Source of the DNA: Blastopirellula sp.
Lineage (GTDB): Bacteria > Planctomycetota > Planctomycetia > Pirellulales > Pirellulaceae
DNA length: 59,745 nucleotides
Direction of reading: 5' to 3'
NCBI GenBank assembly: GCA_002701545.1
Contig: NZVR01000092.1
Coordinates: 7,189 to 66,933 of the forward strand
Below, one piece after another: positions 1 to 9,271 of this stretch (position 1 is the stretch's first letter; each line of letters opens with the position of its first letter). Position numbers and translations under genes: made by a program. Below the pieces are notes generated by a model that had not been told where the DNA came from, made no database searches, and was given only the letters and a program-made list of their open reading frames with translations.

Positions 1-777
1 CAAGCCCAACAGCAACGGGCGCAGAGCGTGAATGACCCCAACTCGGCAGCCGCCAAATCGATCGCCACCGAAGTGCAACGCATTCAAGCGGAAAAGGCAA
101 AACTCAACGATACGTTGCGGCAGGGGACCAAACGATTTCAACTGCATTTTGACTTGCTCTGCCACCTGAATGACAATCATCAAGTCGTGCTGTTGACGAC
201 GCGCCCAAGCGGGCCAACCAAAACGGCCAGCAAAGCGTGGTTCCCACCACAAGAGGTGCAGATCACCTCAGCACAAGGTCGCTTCGAAACCACGGAACAG
301 CAAGCCTTTCGCATGCGTGACTTCAACGGACCGGCGGCGACGTATGCCATCGCGTTTCGCCCGGGCGTACGACGTTTTACGGGGATCCGCATCGAAGCCC
401 TGGTCGATGAACTGGAACCAGGCCCCGGCCTGGGAAACGGCGGACAAGCGGTACTCAACTACGTCACGTTAACCCACGCTGAACAACCACTGACGCTCTC
501 CGAACCGTGGTCGAACTCCGAACATCATCGCCGCGAATGGGGCGAGGCAGCAACGCTGCAAAACGAGCCCGATGACCAACACGGCTGGAAGATCGCAGAC
601 AAAGACATCGGTCGAGACATGTTCATTGCCTATCATGTCGCCTACCCCGATACGATGCGTCCTGACATCTACACCCCCTACCAGCTGCAACTTCATTTCC
701 GCGGCGACGAAGCACCACCATTTGGCTGTATCCGAGTCTGCATCACCACGGCCAGACAGCCTGAATCGCTTCGCTGA
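1..777 (+). CDS. C-terminal part of a planctomycete secreted protein (inter-domain region of DUF1549/DUF1553-type proteins), 5' cut
   Basis: The reading frame is open from the first base of the window and ends at the stop at 775-777, so the gene starts upstream; the GTG at 28 is only an internal candidate. The visible part begins with a Gln/Ala/Glu-rich, probably coiled segment (to about residue 45). It continues into a beta-rich region with a phrase like 'FTGIRIEAL...GNGGQAVLN'. That phrase resembles the carbohydrate-binding-like stretch between the PSCyt2 and PSD1 domains of planctomycete cytochrome proteins. No PSD1 domain follows before the stop. The family call is by resemblance only. 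The next gene, a sulfatase, starts 30 bp downstream on the same strand, so the two may be co-transcribed. Confidence 0.5.
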   Translation, partial: QAQQQRAQSVNDPNSAAAKSIATEVQRIQAEKAKLNDTLRQGTKRFQLHFDLLCHLNDNHQVVLLTTRPSGPTKTASKAWFPPQEVQITSAQGRFETTEQQAFRMRDFNGPAATYAIAFRPGVRRFTGIRIEALVDELEPGPGLGNGGQAVLNYVTLTHAEQPLTLSEPWSNSEHHRREWGEAATLQNEPDDQHGWKIADKDIGRDMFIAYHVAYPDTMRPDIYTPYQLQLHFRGDEAPPFGCIRVCITTARQPESLR

Positions 778-806
778 CCCCCACCTCTCTCCACCCCGCG
801 TGCACC

Positions 807-2714
807 ATGAAACCCAATCACCTTGCGCTTGTTCTTGCCCTCAGCCTGACCGCCTCCCTGACGCAGGCTGCTCAACCGCCAAATATCGTCTACATGATGT
901 CTGACGAGCTGGCGTATTACGAGCTGTCTCACATGGGGAATCAGCGCATCCGCACACCGCGGATCGACCAGATGGCACGGCAGGGCCTGAGGTTCACTCA
1001 GGCATTGGCCGGCGCACCAGTCTGCGCACCGCTGCGATGTACGCTCATGACCGGCAAGCACATGGGGCATGCATCCGTCCGAGCCAACGATGGAGGCACC
1101 CCCTTGCGAGCTGACGAGCCAACCATCGCGTCGATGCTCAAACCCCTCGGATACGCCACCGGCGGATTTGGCAAATGGGGGGCCGGAGGTCGCGGCTCGA
1201 CCGGAGTCCCAGAACAACACGGTTTCGATGTCTTCTTTGGATACTACGACCAGGTCCACGCGCACTCCTTTTATACGCCCTACCTCATCCGCAACAGCCA
1301 AGAGGTCAAGCTGCCGGGCAACGTCGGTGGCCGCACAGGCAAGTCATATTCGCACTACGCCATCATGGACGAAGCGTTCAAATTCATTCGAGCCAACAAA
1401 GACCAACCTTTTTTCTGCTACCTGCCAATCACACCGCCCCACGGGATGTTTGACATTCCGGCCGATGACCCCGCTTGGCGCCATTACCGAGATGCCGAGT
1501 GGGTACAGGACCCGCAAGTGCCGCAGGACGTAAAAAATTACGCGGCGATGGTATCCATGGTGGATGACAACCTGGGCGCCGTCCTGGACCTTCTCAAGGA
1601 ACTCGAACTCGACGAGCGGACGATCGTATTTTTCACCGGCGACAATGGCGGACAAGATCGTTTCCGCAGCCCGCAATACCCCCGCGGTTACTTCGGACCG
1701 AACGTCGACCCACGCAACGGTACCGAATTTCGAGGTGGTAAAGGCAATCTCTACGAAGGCGGATTGCGGATCCCTTTCATCGTCCGTTGGCCAAGCCACA
1801 TCAAGCCGGGCCAAGTCAGCGACTTGTTGTTCTACCAGCCGGACATGCTGGCGACGATCGCCGAATTAACCGGGGTCAAGGACGTTCCGGAAAGCGACGG
1901 GCTTTCCATCACACCCACGCTGCTCGGAGCAGAAGCGGCCGGTCACCCACAACAACAGCACGAATTCCTGTATTGGGAATTCGGACCTCAGACGGCCGTC
2001 CGTATCGATGACTGGAAAGCGATCCGCCCCCAAGCCAACCGAGACTGGGAACTGTATGACCTCAGTCAGGACGTCAGCGAAACCAAAGATGTCGCAGCCG
2101 AGCACCCGAAGCTGATCGCCCGCGTCCAAGCCTATGCGAAGCAGTCACATACTCCCGTGCGCCCCGGGACCTTTGCCGATCGTGTTGCTCACGAGAGAGA
2201 CCGGGCTGCCAAGTGGGGCTCCACACGACCACCGCAAACCAGACCAAACAAAACTCACCAAATCAAACACCCTCAATTGATCCCAGCCAAGAATTTGCAG
2301 CTGGTGCGATTCAGCAGCGAGAACGGAGCGAACCAGCGCCTGGCCAAATTCGCCATCGACGGGAATCCCAAGACGACCTGGCACTCGCAATTCTCCGATG
2401 GGCTGGCCAAACACCCACACGAACTGGTGATCGACCTCGGCGAAGTCTACGACATTCGCGGTTTTGCCTATCTCGCGCGACAAGATGGTGGCTGGAATGG
2501 AGCATTCGCCAAGACGGAGTTCGCAATCAGCGAATCCGACAAGACGTTTGACGAAACCGCCGCCACCACCACCTTTAGCAAAGTCCGGAAAGCACAAATC
2601 GTCGAGTTACCCAAACCGATTCGTGGTCGCTTCGTCCGAATCCGAGCACTCTCCGAGGTGAATGGCATGGCCTGGGGATCGGCTGCGGAAATCGGGGTGC
2701 TGGGAACTCGATAA
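807..2714 (+). CDS. Secreted sulfatase with C-terminal discoidin-like domain
   Basis: 635 aa. A Sec signal peptide (residues 1 to about 21, ending TQAA) precedes an alkaline-phosphatase-fold sulfatase domain running to about residue 450. The formylglycine motif is CAPLR at Cys73, followed by a TGKH segment. The first metal site reads S-D-E (Asp33-Glu34), where most sulfatases have D-D. The later 'FFTGDNGGQD' block supplies further metal ligands. Residues of about 495-635 resemble an F5/8 type C (discoidin) sugar-binding module (FAIDGNPKTTWHSQ, then LVIDLGEVYDIRGFAY). Likely role: periplasmic or extracellular hydrolysis of sulfate esters on polysaccharides, which requires a formylglycine-generating enzyme encoded elsewhere. 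Leu in the fourth motif position is unusual (Ser, Thr or Ala is common), so activity is likely but not certain. The substrate cannot be read from sequence. Confidence 0.9.
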   Translation: MKPNHLALVLALSLTASLTQAAQPPNIVYMMSDELAYYELSHMGNQRIRTPRIDQMARQGLRFTQALAGAPVCAPLRCTLMTGKHMGHASVRANDGGTPLRADEPTIASMLKPLGYATGGFGKWGAGGRGSTGVPEQHGFDVFFGYYDQVHAHSFYTPYLIRNSQEVKLPGNVGGRTGKSYSHYAIMDEAFKFIRANKDQPFFCYLPITPPHGMFDIPADDPAWRHYRDAEWVQDPQVPQDVKNYAAMVSMVDDNLGAVLDLLKELELDERTIVFFTGDNGGQDRFRSPQYPRGYFGPNVDPRNGTEFRGGKGNLYEGGLRIPFIVRWPSHIKPGQVSDLLFYQPDMLATIAELTGVKDVPESDGLSITPTLLGAEAAGHPQQQHEFLYWEFGPQTAVRIDDWKAIRPQANRDWELYDLSQDVSETKDVAAEHPKLIARVQAYAKQSHTPVRPGTFADRVAHERDRAAKWGSTRPPQTRPNKTHQIKHPQLIPAKNLQLVRFSSENGANQRLAKFAIDGNPKTTWHSQFSDGLAKHPHELVIDLGEVYDIRGFAYLARQDGGWNGAFAKTEFAISESDKTFDETAATTTFSKVRKAQIVELPKPIRGRFVRIRALSEVNGMAWGSAAEIGVLGTR

Positions 2715-2772
2715 GCCGCCCACACAACCAGAAGGCTGAGCCAGACAGACCGACCTGAGCGAACGCTCGGCA

Positions 2773-3489
2773 CTACCACCGTAAATTCCACGCATCTTGC
2801 CGATAACGTTGCTCGGCGAACTCGGCAGTCAAATCTTTCGGCCAGTCTTCCAATGGGACCGTGGCCTGCCATTGTGCAATCAACGCATTTCTGAGCGCAA
2901 CCCCCGTGGTCTGAAGGTTCGCCACAAAACGATCGTGCGTCCGGCCACGTCGATACTCAGGCTGACGCGGTGGCGTGCCTAGACACTCTCCGATCAACTC
3001 CAGCGGAAAGTCATACAAGAGCGTACCGTGATACAGAAGATGATTCCGTTTGCAACGCAAACTGTTTCCCGAGAACTTCGTCTCACCAATCACCAGATCG
3101 CTGGTACCCTTTTGCTCCACCGGAAGATCGAGTGCACGCAACGCAGTCGCCATCTGCGTCAGTACAAAATGGTGGGCCTGATCGAGAACTCGCAAGGCGG
3201 GACGCAACTCGTAGCTCAACACGACCGCGTACATCAAACAACCAGGTCCGGTCACGATGGCAGCCCCACCACTGCAGCGCCGCAGATAGGGAATCGACTG
3301 CGCGGCACAACGCTCCTGCTCAACTTCCGTGGCGACCTTCGAAGACCGTCCCATCACCACCAACGGTGACTCCGGCTCCCACAGCCGCAAGACCTCTTGC
3401 GGACCATCCGCCTCTGCTTGCTCCAGCAAGGCTTCGTCAAGAGCGAGATTTTCGGCCGGTGAATCGAGAGTAAGATCCAGCAACTTCAC
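2773..3489 (-). CDS. Lipoate-protein ligase A family protein (BPL/LplA/LipB fold)
   Basis: 238 aa from a GTG start (complement of 3487-3489); no in-frame ATG lies just upstream. The N-terminal LDLTLDSPAENLALDEALLE and the central RRCSGGAAIVTGPGCLMYAV (the R-R-x-S/T-G-G-G-like loop) are typical of the LplA/LipM group, as is the later conserved lysine stretch 'GETKFSGNS'. These enzymes attach lipoate or octanoate to lipoyl domains of 2-oxoacid dehydrogenases or GcvH in the cytoplasm. The usual third glycine of RRxSGGG is Ala here (SGGAA). The length is close to the short LplA/LipM type without the C-terminal accessory domain. It lies about 100 bp downstream of rpsU on the same strand. Whether it is a ligase or an octanoyltransferase cannot be decided. 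Confidence 0.82.
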   Translation of the reverse strand: MKLLDLTLDSPAENLALDEALLEQAEADGPQEVLRLWEPESPLVVMGRSSKVATEVEQERCAAQSIPYLRRCSGGAAIVTGPGCLMYAVVLSYELRPALRVLDQAHHFVLTQMATALRALDLPVEQKGTSDLVIGETKFSGNSLRCKRNHLLYHGTLLYDFPLELIGECLGTPPRQPEYRRGRTHDRFVANLQTTGVALRNALIAQWQATVPLEDWPKDLTAEFAEQRYRQDAWNLRW

Positions 3490-3588
3490 GGTAGCGCATC
3501 CCCAGTTCGGGTATGGCGGCGCGGAACCAACCGGAAGGACGAGAGTGCACAGAGCTGCAGAGGCTCAATGTGCGGAACTCGAGACGGC

Positions 3589-3786
3589 CTACATTTCAGC
3601 GAGACGTCGTGCTCGTAAAGAACGACGTTCGGCACGCAAACGTGCTCGTCGCTTCGTTTCGCTTGGCTTCTCGTAATACTCGCGACGTCGCATCTCTTTT
3701 TTGATGCCACTTCTCTCTACCAGTTTACGGAAGCGGCGCACGGCTTCCTGAATCGATTCTTTGTCGCGTACGACAAGCTTGACCAC
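3589..3786 (-). CDS. rpsU: 30S ribosomal protein S21
   Basis: 65 aa, the normal length for bacterial S21. It begins [20 protein letters not shown] and continues with the canonical '[22 protein letters not shown]' region and a strongly basic, Arg-rich tail. It is a small-subunit protein that helps bind the anti-Shine-Dalgarno end of 16S rRNA. A purine-rich ribosome-binding stretch lies just upstream of the start (complement of 3788-3800, reading GGAGCTTTTCGTGG-like). It stands alone except for the lipoate-ligase gene downstream on the same strand. Confidence 0.96.
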   Translation of the reverse strand: MVKLVVRDKESIQEAVRRFRKLVERSGIKKEMRRREYYEKPSETKRRARLRAERRSLRARRLAEM

Positions 3787-4014
3787 GAAAAGCTCCTTCT
3801 GGAGGCGTTATCTCAATAGACCGTTTGAATGGGAATTCAGTAGTGTATAACAGGTATCGGGCCTGAGTCCAGCCCAGCGCCACCCGTTCCGCTCGATTGG
3901 CAATCGACGATGCTGGCCCAGTCAGCGTACGACACAAGCACACTACGTGGCATCGTAAAGCCTTACCGTGTAATATGATAGCCTTGTCTAACTAGCTTTG
4001 ACGCGGGGACCATC

Positions 4015-4692
4015 ATGCCAACCGGACTCTGGCGTCCCATCACACTTGTCAGTGGTGTTTTACTGCTTTTGGTCCTGCCCTTCTTTCTATTTGCGGCCCC
4101 CATTGAGGCCTGGTACGACCAATTCAAAGCGGATCCACCCGGGCCAGTTCTGACCTCCACCATCGTCATTGGCGTCCTGGCGGGTGACATTTTCTTGCCC
4201 ATTCCTTCGACGGTGATCATGCCTTTCGCCGGGGCCCAATTGGGCATCGCCCTGGGCACCGTCACCAGTTGGCTTGGCCTGTCACTCGGCTGTGTCATCG
4301 GCTTTGCACTCGCCAAATGGTTCGGCAGACCTGTCGCGAGGTGGTTCATCCAAGCGGAGGATCTGCGCAGCATGGAAACATTCAGCCAGCGATTCGGCCC
4401 GCTATTTCTCGTCATCGCAAGGCCCATTCCGGTGTTTGCCGAGGCCAGTATCCTGCTGGTCGGCGTGAACCGCTTGACGTGGCGACGCTTTCTCCCGCCG
4501 ATGCTCGCCTCCAATCTCATTCTCGCACTCGGCTACGCCGCTTTTGGAAAGGTCGCTGAACGCAACAACTGGTTGCCCATCGCCGTGATCGTATCCGGGG
4601 CAATCCCGGTGCTGATTGCCGCCATCGCACGCCACGTCCTGCGCCAGCGCGAGAGTGCAGAAAAGTCCGCCAGCCCAGAAGAACCACAGTGA
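4015..4692 (+). CDS. DedA/SNARE-associated (VTT domain) family membrane protein
   Basis: 225 aa with several hydrophobic helices: an N-terminal one at about 8-27, others around 44-60, 70-100 and 135-165, and a last near 180-200. The VTT signature is visible as 'FGRPVARWFIQAEDLRSMETFSQRFGPLFLVIARPIPVFAE', in which the F/Y-G...R-P-x-P motif is the conserved re-entrant loop. DedA-type proteins are inner-membrane proteins implicated in lipid-carrier (undecaprenyl phosphate, phospholipid) flipping and proton-dependent homeostasis. The C-terminus (about 205-225) is charged and likely cytoplasmic. The gene overlaps the longest possible form of the next reading frame by 4 bp, but the likely start of that gene is about 100 bp further on. 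Confidence 0.87.
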   Translation: MPTGLWRPITLVSGVLLLLVLPFFLFAAPIEAWYDQFKADPPGPVLTSTIVIGVLAGDIFLPIPSTVIMPFAGAQLGIALGTVTSWLGLSLGCVIGFALAKWFGRPVARWFIQAEDLRSMETFSQRFGPLFLVIARPIPVFAEASILLVGVNRLTWRRFLPPMLASNLILALGYAAFGKVAERNNWLPIAVIVSGAIPVLIAAIARHVLRQRESAEKSASPEEPQ

Positions 4693-4796
4693 TCACAGGT
4701 TTACGGTTGCGTTTCCTGCAAGCGTGGAAGATCATGGCACTGGCCGGTCCTTCATCGAATGTAGACAGATCTTCAGCAAGACGACACGGACAGCAC

Positions 4797-5330
4797 ATGT
4801 ATTTCGATGACCACGCAGAGGAAAGTGAATTTCACGCAGCGTGGGATGCGGTCGAGATCGTTCGCCCTGTGCGGTACTCGCTATTTACCTTTGGCACTAC
4901 CGAGCTACCGTATTTTCTGGTCTGCCCCAGCGACGAGCCCGGCGGGCTAGTGACTATCACGCAGGGCGAGGTCAGTATCAAACGCCCTGTTATCATCACA
5001 CCCGAAAACGCGTCGGCCGCCTTCGACGGATTCTTTGAGAATGCGGAAGAGGAAGGCTTCGCACGCTTCCTGCTATCCCGCTCTGCACACTTCTCGAATT
5101 TGCAATTTGAAAATCGACGTGGCGAGCGGAAATTGGTCAGTGACAGCGTCGAGGAAGCAGTTGACCAGCTCAATCGCCGCCTAGACTCAGAGGACGAGGA
5201 TCGCGTGGCCATCTTAACAGCACCAGCGAACCTGGGTGGACTCGCCATCCTCCGCTACGCTGCCGAACGAGTCTGGGAAAGCGCGCCGGACAATATCCAG
5301 GAATTGCGAGAACGAGGGTTCTTGCCCTAA
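4797..5330 (+). CDS. Conserved hypothetical protein, acidic, cytoplasmic
   Basis: 177 aa from the ATG at 4797 (MYFDDHAEESEFH...). The frame is open further up to 4689, but that part overlaps the preceding stop and reads unlike the rest; an ATG at 4734 (MALAGPSSN...) is the alternative start. No signal peptide or membrane helix. The protein is acidic, with a beta-rich N-terminal half (FTFGTTELPYFLVCPSDEP) and a helical acidic C-terminal half. It resembles uncharacterised planctomycete proteins in style; I do not recognise a family. It may be co-transcribed with the DedA-type gene upstream. Confidence 0.7.
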   Translation: MYFDDHAEESEFHAAWDAVEIVRPVRYSLFTFGTTELPYFLVCPSDEPGGLVTITQGEVSIKRPVIITPENASAAFDGFFENAEEEGFARFLLSRSAHFSNLQFENRRGERKLVSDSVEEAVDQLNRRLDSEDEDRVAILTAPANLGGLAILRYAAERVWESAPDNIQELRERGFLP

Positions 5331-5764
5331 CGGCCCCCGGTTCCCCAGCAACCTGCCGATCGCAACGCCCCCCTCAAGAACTCCTCGGCCGGCCGACCCA
5401 ATCCACCCCAGCGCGGCCAGATGCCACAGAGGCACCCCCCAGAAGTTGTCATTTTTTGTAGGAACTCCAAACAATCCGCGCGGAACCCCGCCGACTGCGA
5501 ACGGTCCGCAAAGTGATAAACCACCATTCTGACACGAGTTACGACGCCAGGGCAAAAAGTTGACTCGACCCGGCATCCAGTTTGCTCAACCTATATTTGA
5601 GACAAGCCGCCAGAGGTTCGCGTCACGACCGTGCCGCGACAACTCGCGACTTTACTTAAGTCTTTGCTATCATGGATGATTGAGCGATTCCACGCTGACA
5701 TTTCAGTTGGACCGGGGGAACCAAGACGGTTTTGGTCGAACTCTTCTGTGGGTGAAACGTAATC
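5331..5764. other. Intergenic stretch upstream of the ECF sigma gene
   Basis: 434 bases with no convincing gene. It should hold the promoter of the sigma/anti-sigma operon. A small inverted repeat, GACTT-tactt-AAGTC, lies near 5648-5662, but no promoter could be assigned with confidence. Confidence 0.4.
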
Positions 5765-6415
5765 ATGAGTAAGCGAAAACTGACGGAACATACAACGCAA
5801 AGTCCATCACCTGCGGAGCACGCCTTGACTGACGAAGAGCTGCTCTTGTGCTATCGCCAAACGGGAGATCGTGGGGTCTTTGCGCGCTTAGTGAACCGCT
5901 ATGAACGCGAGCTGTATAGCTATTTACGTCGTTACACCAATAACGCGGAGATGGCAGAGGATGTATTTCAAGCTGCGTTCTTACAAGTCCATTTAAAGTG
6001 TGAACAGTTTGAAGAGGGAAGACGTTTCCGACCATGGCTTTACGCCATCGCAACCAACCAGGCGATTGACGCTGGGCGACGAAACAAACGACATCAGATG
6101 GTCAGCCTGGATCGCGTTGGATCGCGGGACCAGGATGACGATGCCGGGAAACTGGCCGACCTGCTGGTCAGCGATGCCGCCAGTCCGATTGATTCCGTCG
6201 CCAAGCTGGAACAGGCCGAATGGGTGCAAGCTGCCCTGGACGGTTTGTCGGAACAAATGCGAATGGTAGTGCATTTGGTTTACTACCAGGGGATGAAATA
6301 TCGCGAAGCTGCTGACGTCCTTGAGATTCCGGTCGGAACGGTCAAGAGTCGGCTGCACGCGGCCATTGCCAAGCTCACCGAGAGCTGGGACGACACACAC
6401 ATTAATCACGAGTAA
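5765..6415 (+). CDS. RNA polymerase ECF-type sigma-70 factor
   Basis: 216 aa. Region 2 is at about residues 35-110 (FARLVNRYERELYSYLRRYT; AEDVFQAAFLQVHLKCEQF; FRPWLYAIATNQAIDAGRR). A variable acidic linker is followed by region 4 at about 155-210 (MVVHLVYYQGMKYREAADVL then EIPVGTVKSRLHAAIAKL), which is the helix-turn-helix for the -35 element. The length and the two-domain layout are those of ECF sigma factors. The stop is separated from the ATG of the next gene by only 5 bp, and that gene has an anti-sigma architecture. The two therefore form a regulatory pair, likely autoregulated. The target promoters cannot be read from this window. Confidence 0.92.
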   Translation: MSKRKLTEHTTQSPSPAEHALTDEELLLCYRQTGDRGVFARLVNRYERELYSYLRRYTNNAEMAEDVFQAAFLQVHLKCEQFEEGRRFRPWLYAIATNQAIDAGRRNKRHQMVSLDRVGSRDQDDDAGKLADLLVSDAASPIDSVAKLEQAEWVQAALDGLSEQMRMVVHLVYYQGMKYREAADVLEIPVGTVKSRLHAAIAKLTESWDDTHINHE

Positions 6416-6420
6416 GCGCG

Positions 6421-7401
6421 ATGCGAGAAGACTTGCTTGGATACTTGCTGGGAGCTTTGGAAGGTGACGAGCGTGAGCGCGTGGAGCGCGAGATCGAGCG
6501 GAATCCATCCTTAGAGCGCGAGATCAGTGCATTGCAGGCAAAGCTGGATCCTTTACGGGAAACCTCTCTGGATTTCGAACCTCCGTTTGGCTTAGCCACG
6601 CGCACCTGCGCACTTGTGGAACAGCATCGCGAGACCACCGATGTGACAAGCGAACCGGTCAAGCTCAAGGGAGCGCCTGCTGAGCTGAACCACCGAAATC
6701 GCTTTCGCTGGTACGACCTGGTCGTTGGTGCGTGTGTGTTGATTGTCGGCTTTGCCTTAATCTTTCCCGCCATCGCTCGCAGCCGACAGATGGCGCAGCG
6801 GCAGGCATGTGAACGCAATCTGCAGCAGCTCGCACTGGCGCTCCAAAGCTACAGCGAGCAAGCGAATGGCTATTTTCCAGCCATTCCCCTGCAAGGAAAT
6901 CGAGCGTTTGCAGGAGTCTTCGCCCCGATGCTTGTCGAGAACGAGCTGGTGAACGACCCGGGAGTCTTTGTCTGTGCGTCATCACCATTAGCGTCCGGCG
7001 ATCGTGGCTGGCAAATGCCAAGCCTCCAAGAGATTGACCAAACCGAAGGACGTGCTTTGGCAAAAGCACGCGAATCAGCATCCGGCAGTTATGGCTATAA
7101 CCTGGGCGTCGGAGTGGATGGTCAGTACCAGCCACCCAAGAACCACAATCGTGAGTTTTTCGCCCTGGTTGCCGACAGCCCAACCATCCACTTGCCGGAT
7201 CGACGGAGCATGAATCACGGCCGACGCGGACAGAATGTGCTGTATGAAGACGGACACATCGTCTTCGTCTCTGGGTTGGCGGATCAGTATGAAGACCATC
7301 CATTTCTCAGTCGCCGAGGTAACGTGGAACCTGGTCTGGACGCAGACGATGCCGTAATTGGCCGTAGCAACACGCCACCGATGGCGTTCATCAAAGACTA
7401 A
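6421..7401 (+). CDS. Probable anti-sigma factor: cytoplasmic helical domain + one TM helix + DUF1559-like pseudopilin domain
   Basis: 326 aa. Residues 1-60 (MREDLLGYLLGALEGDERER..., then Glu/Arg-rich helices) resemble the N-terminus of membrane anti-sigma factors of the RskA/zinc-less type. A single membrane helix spans about 98-119. Directly after it comes SRQMAQRQACERNLQQLALA, which looks like the post-methylation-site segment of DUF1559 type II pseudopilins (R..RR..C..NL.Q..LA). The end of the domain has H266 followed ten residues later by D-G (277-278), close to the H-X9-DG signature of that family. The outer domain may sense envelope state. The sigma gene ends 5 bp upstream. No N-terminal prepilin cleavage site is visible, so it is probably not assembled as a pilin. 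Confidence 0.72.
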   Translation: MREDLLGYLLGALEGDERERVEREIERNPSLEREISALQAKLDPLRETSLDFEPPFGLATRTCALVEQHRETTDVTSEPVKLKGAPAELNHRNRFRWYDLVVGACVLIVGFALIFPAIARSRQMAQRQACERNLQQLALALQSYSEQANGYFPAIPLQGNRAFAGVFAPMLVENELVNDPGVFVCASSPLASGDRGWQMPSLQEIDQTEGRALAKARESASGSYGYNLGVGVDGQYQPPKNHNREFFALVADSPTIHLPDRRSMNHGRRGQNVLYEDGHIVFVSGLADQYEDHPFLSRRGNVEPGLDADDAVIGRSNTPPMAFIKD

Positions 7402-7529
7402 CGTCCTTTCGCTTCGCCTCCTGGGTCTCAACTCCCCAGCTGATATCACCACCAATCGCTTGTTGGAGATAATTGGATCTGGGGTACAACCTCGCTGGGT
7501 TGTTGTGAGACCGTCGGTCGTGCGATCCG

Positions 7530-9056
7530 CTAGGAGCGACCTCGATCATGGGCGCGAATCTTGCGCAACGTACCGCTGAGGTGATCGATATCTAGCCCAT
7601 CCACTTTGTTCGCAGTCTGACTGGTTAATCTCAAGGTCAGGTAGAGCATCGACAGTTCATGATCGTTACTCAGACGCTGATCCAATCGTGATTCGTCGGC
7701 CATGCACGCCAAAGCGTCGCTGGGATGGTCACATAGGTCGGTCATTAACCGATCGAGATGTCGCGAATCGATCTTATTCTGCCGGACAGCGACATCCAGC
7801 AGGGATAAACTCCGAGACACCTCGCGCAAATCCTCGTCTTCAAACAGTTGGACGGCAATCAGCAGTAAACAGAGCAACTGCTGCCGCACAGAACTCGCAT
7901 TTTGCAGCTGCTTGTGAATCGGCTGCAGGTCGAGATCCCGCTGCAGGAGTGAGCGCAGCAGATCACGGTTGTCCAACACACGTTCCGCGAAATCGGCTCG
8001 CAAGTTGGTCGACATCTCCAGGCCAGCGGTACGGCGACAAAACGCACGAAATACCTTGTTGCCGGCAAGCTGATTTTTGGCCAGAATACGGCCAATGATG
8101 AATTGCGCATCGTTCGAAGCGACCGCTCGTGACGAAGGGCATAAACACATCATCACGTCGGAGATTTCTTCCAGTCGTTCCCTGATAAACAGACTGATGA
8201 CCTCCGGCTCGATGCCTGGTGAACGCCGCACCAACAAGGCCAGCTTGCGGATCACAATGTGGAAGTCTTTATTCTTTTTGATTCCGGCAAACAGTCCTTG
8301 CACCAGCTTGGCCCGTTTCTTCGCATTCGCACCCTGCTCTCCGACAATCGAAACCAAGCTGTAGAACAGCTGGCATCGCTGATCGGGCTGAGGATATTTT
8401 TGCAAGCGTTTGCCGAATTCTGCGGACCAGAGCAGATCCCAGCAGCCGGGGAATTCCTCCTGGGCCCGCGTCATGGTGCGCAGCAGCTGGCTAAAATCCT
8501 CACCGTCACTCAATTGGCCAACTAACGTCAGCGCCGCAATGGCCGCAGTCACATCTTGCGGTTGCCCAGTGCAGATGACATCCGTGACTTCGCGAAGGTG
8601 CTGGGCCTCAACGCCATGTTCGCTAATGGCACGATAGAGTTTCAGCCACGTCGGGGCCTGAAATTCTTCTGCGATGTATTTGCCATCACTGTCCTGAGCA
8701 ACCGAAATTTCGGAGCCTGGCCCCAGCTCTTTGAGCAACGGGGTCAGCAGTTCCTCGGCGATCTTCTGTTTCCAGTCTTCCTTGGCGAACCGCAATCGAA
8801 CGACGGCTTCATCAAAACGGGCGATCTGCTGATCGACATCTGCCGGGATATCTCCTCCCAAACTGATCTTGCCCAAGTCGACTTTTAGGATGGCTTTCAG
8901 GTTGTCAAATGTCGCCTTCACATCATCGGGGGTCGCGCCCGCCAGTGACGAAGGTAGCCATTTCATGCGCAGGGGAACGGAAAACGCTCCCGATTGATTG
9001 ATGAACTGAATCTGCGCCAGTGTTCCAAGCGTGTCGCTCGGATCGGTTAATGACAT
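7530..9056 (-). CDS. Uncharacterised helical protein, 508 aa
   Basis: The chosen start is the ATG at 9056 (MSLTDPSDTLGTLAQIQFIN...). The frame is open to 9218, but the extra 54 residues are Cys/Ser-rich and unlike the rest. No signal peptide or clear membrane helix. After a beta-like N-terminal 40 residues the protein is almost entirely alpha-helical with leucine-rich amphipathic repeats, suggesting an alpha-solenoid (HEAT-like) arrangement, but I do not recognise a family. It is convergent with the anti-sigma gene (128 bp apart) and divergent from the small polyhydroxyalkanoate-system gene. A cytoplasmic location is inferred. Confidence 0.75.
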   Translation of the reverse strand: MSLTDPSDTLGTLAQIQFINQSGAFSVPLRMKWLPSSLAGATPDDVKATFDNLKAILKVDLGKISLGGDIPADVDQQIARFDEAVVRLRFAKEDWKQKIAEELLTPLLKELGPGSEISVAQDSDGKYIAEEFQAPTWLKLYRAISEHGVEAQHLREVTDVICTGQPQDVTAAIAALTLVGQLSDGEDFSQLLRTMTRAQEEFPGCWDLLWSAEFGKRLQKYPQPDQRCQLFYSLVSIVGEQGANAKKRAKLVQGLFAGIKKNKDFHIVIRKLALLVRRSPGIEPEVISLFIRERLEEISDVMMCLCPSSRAVASNDAQFIIGRILAKNQLAGNKVFRAFCRRTAGLEMSTNLRADFAERVLDNRDLLRSLLQRDLDLQPIHKQLQNASSVRQQLLCLLLIAVQLFEDEDLREVSRSLSLLDVAVRQNKIDSRHLDRLMTDLCDHPSDALACMADESRLDQRLSNDHELSMLYLTLRLTSQTANKVDGLDIDHLSGTLRKIRAHDRGRS

Positions 9057-9271
9057 AAAAACAAACCCTGAGAAGCAGTGTGATAAGTCACCACAACCAT
9101 TTGATTTTACTTGCTCGCTGCTCGAATACGAAGTGCGATTTACTGGTTCCTGCCACTGGGTACTACCCGGGAACACCCGCGTGCAGATTTTCACTCCCAT
9201 ACTTGCAACCAACGGCAAGACCCGTCAGATTCGGTACTGGCTCGCTTCTTTGCTCAACGGAGGATCGCTAC

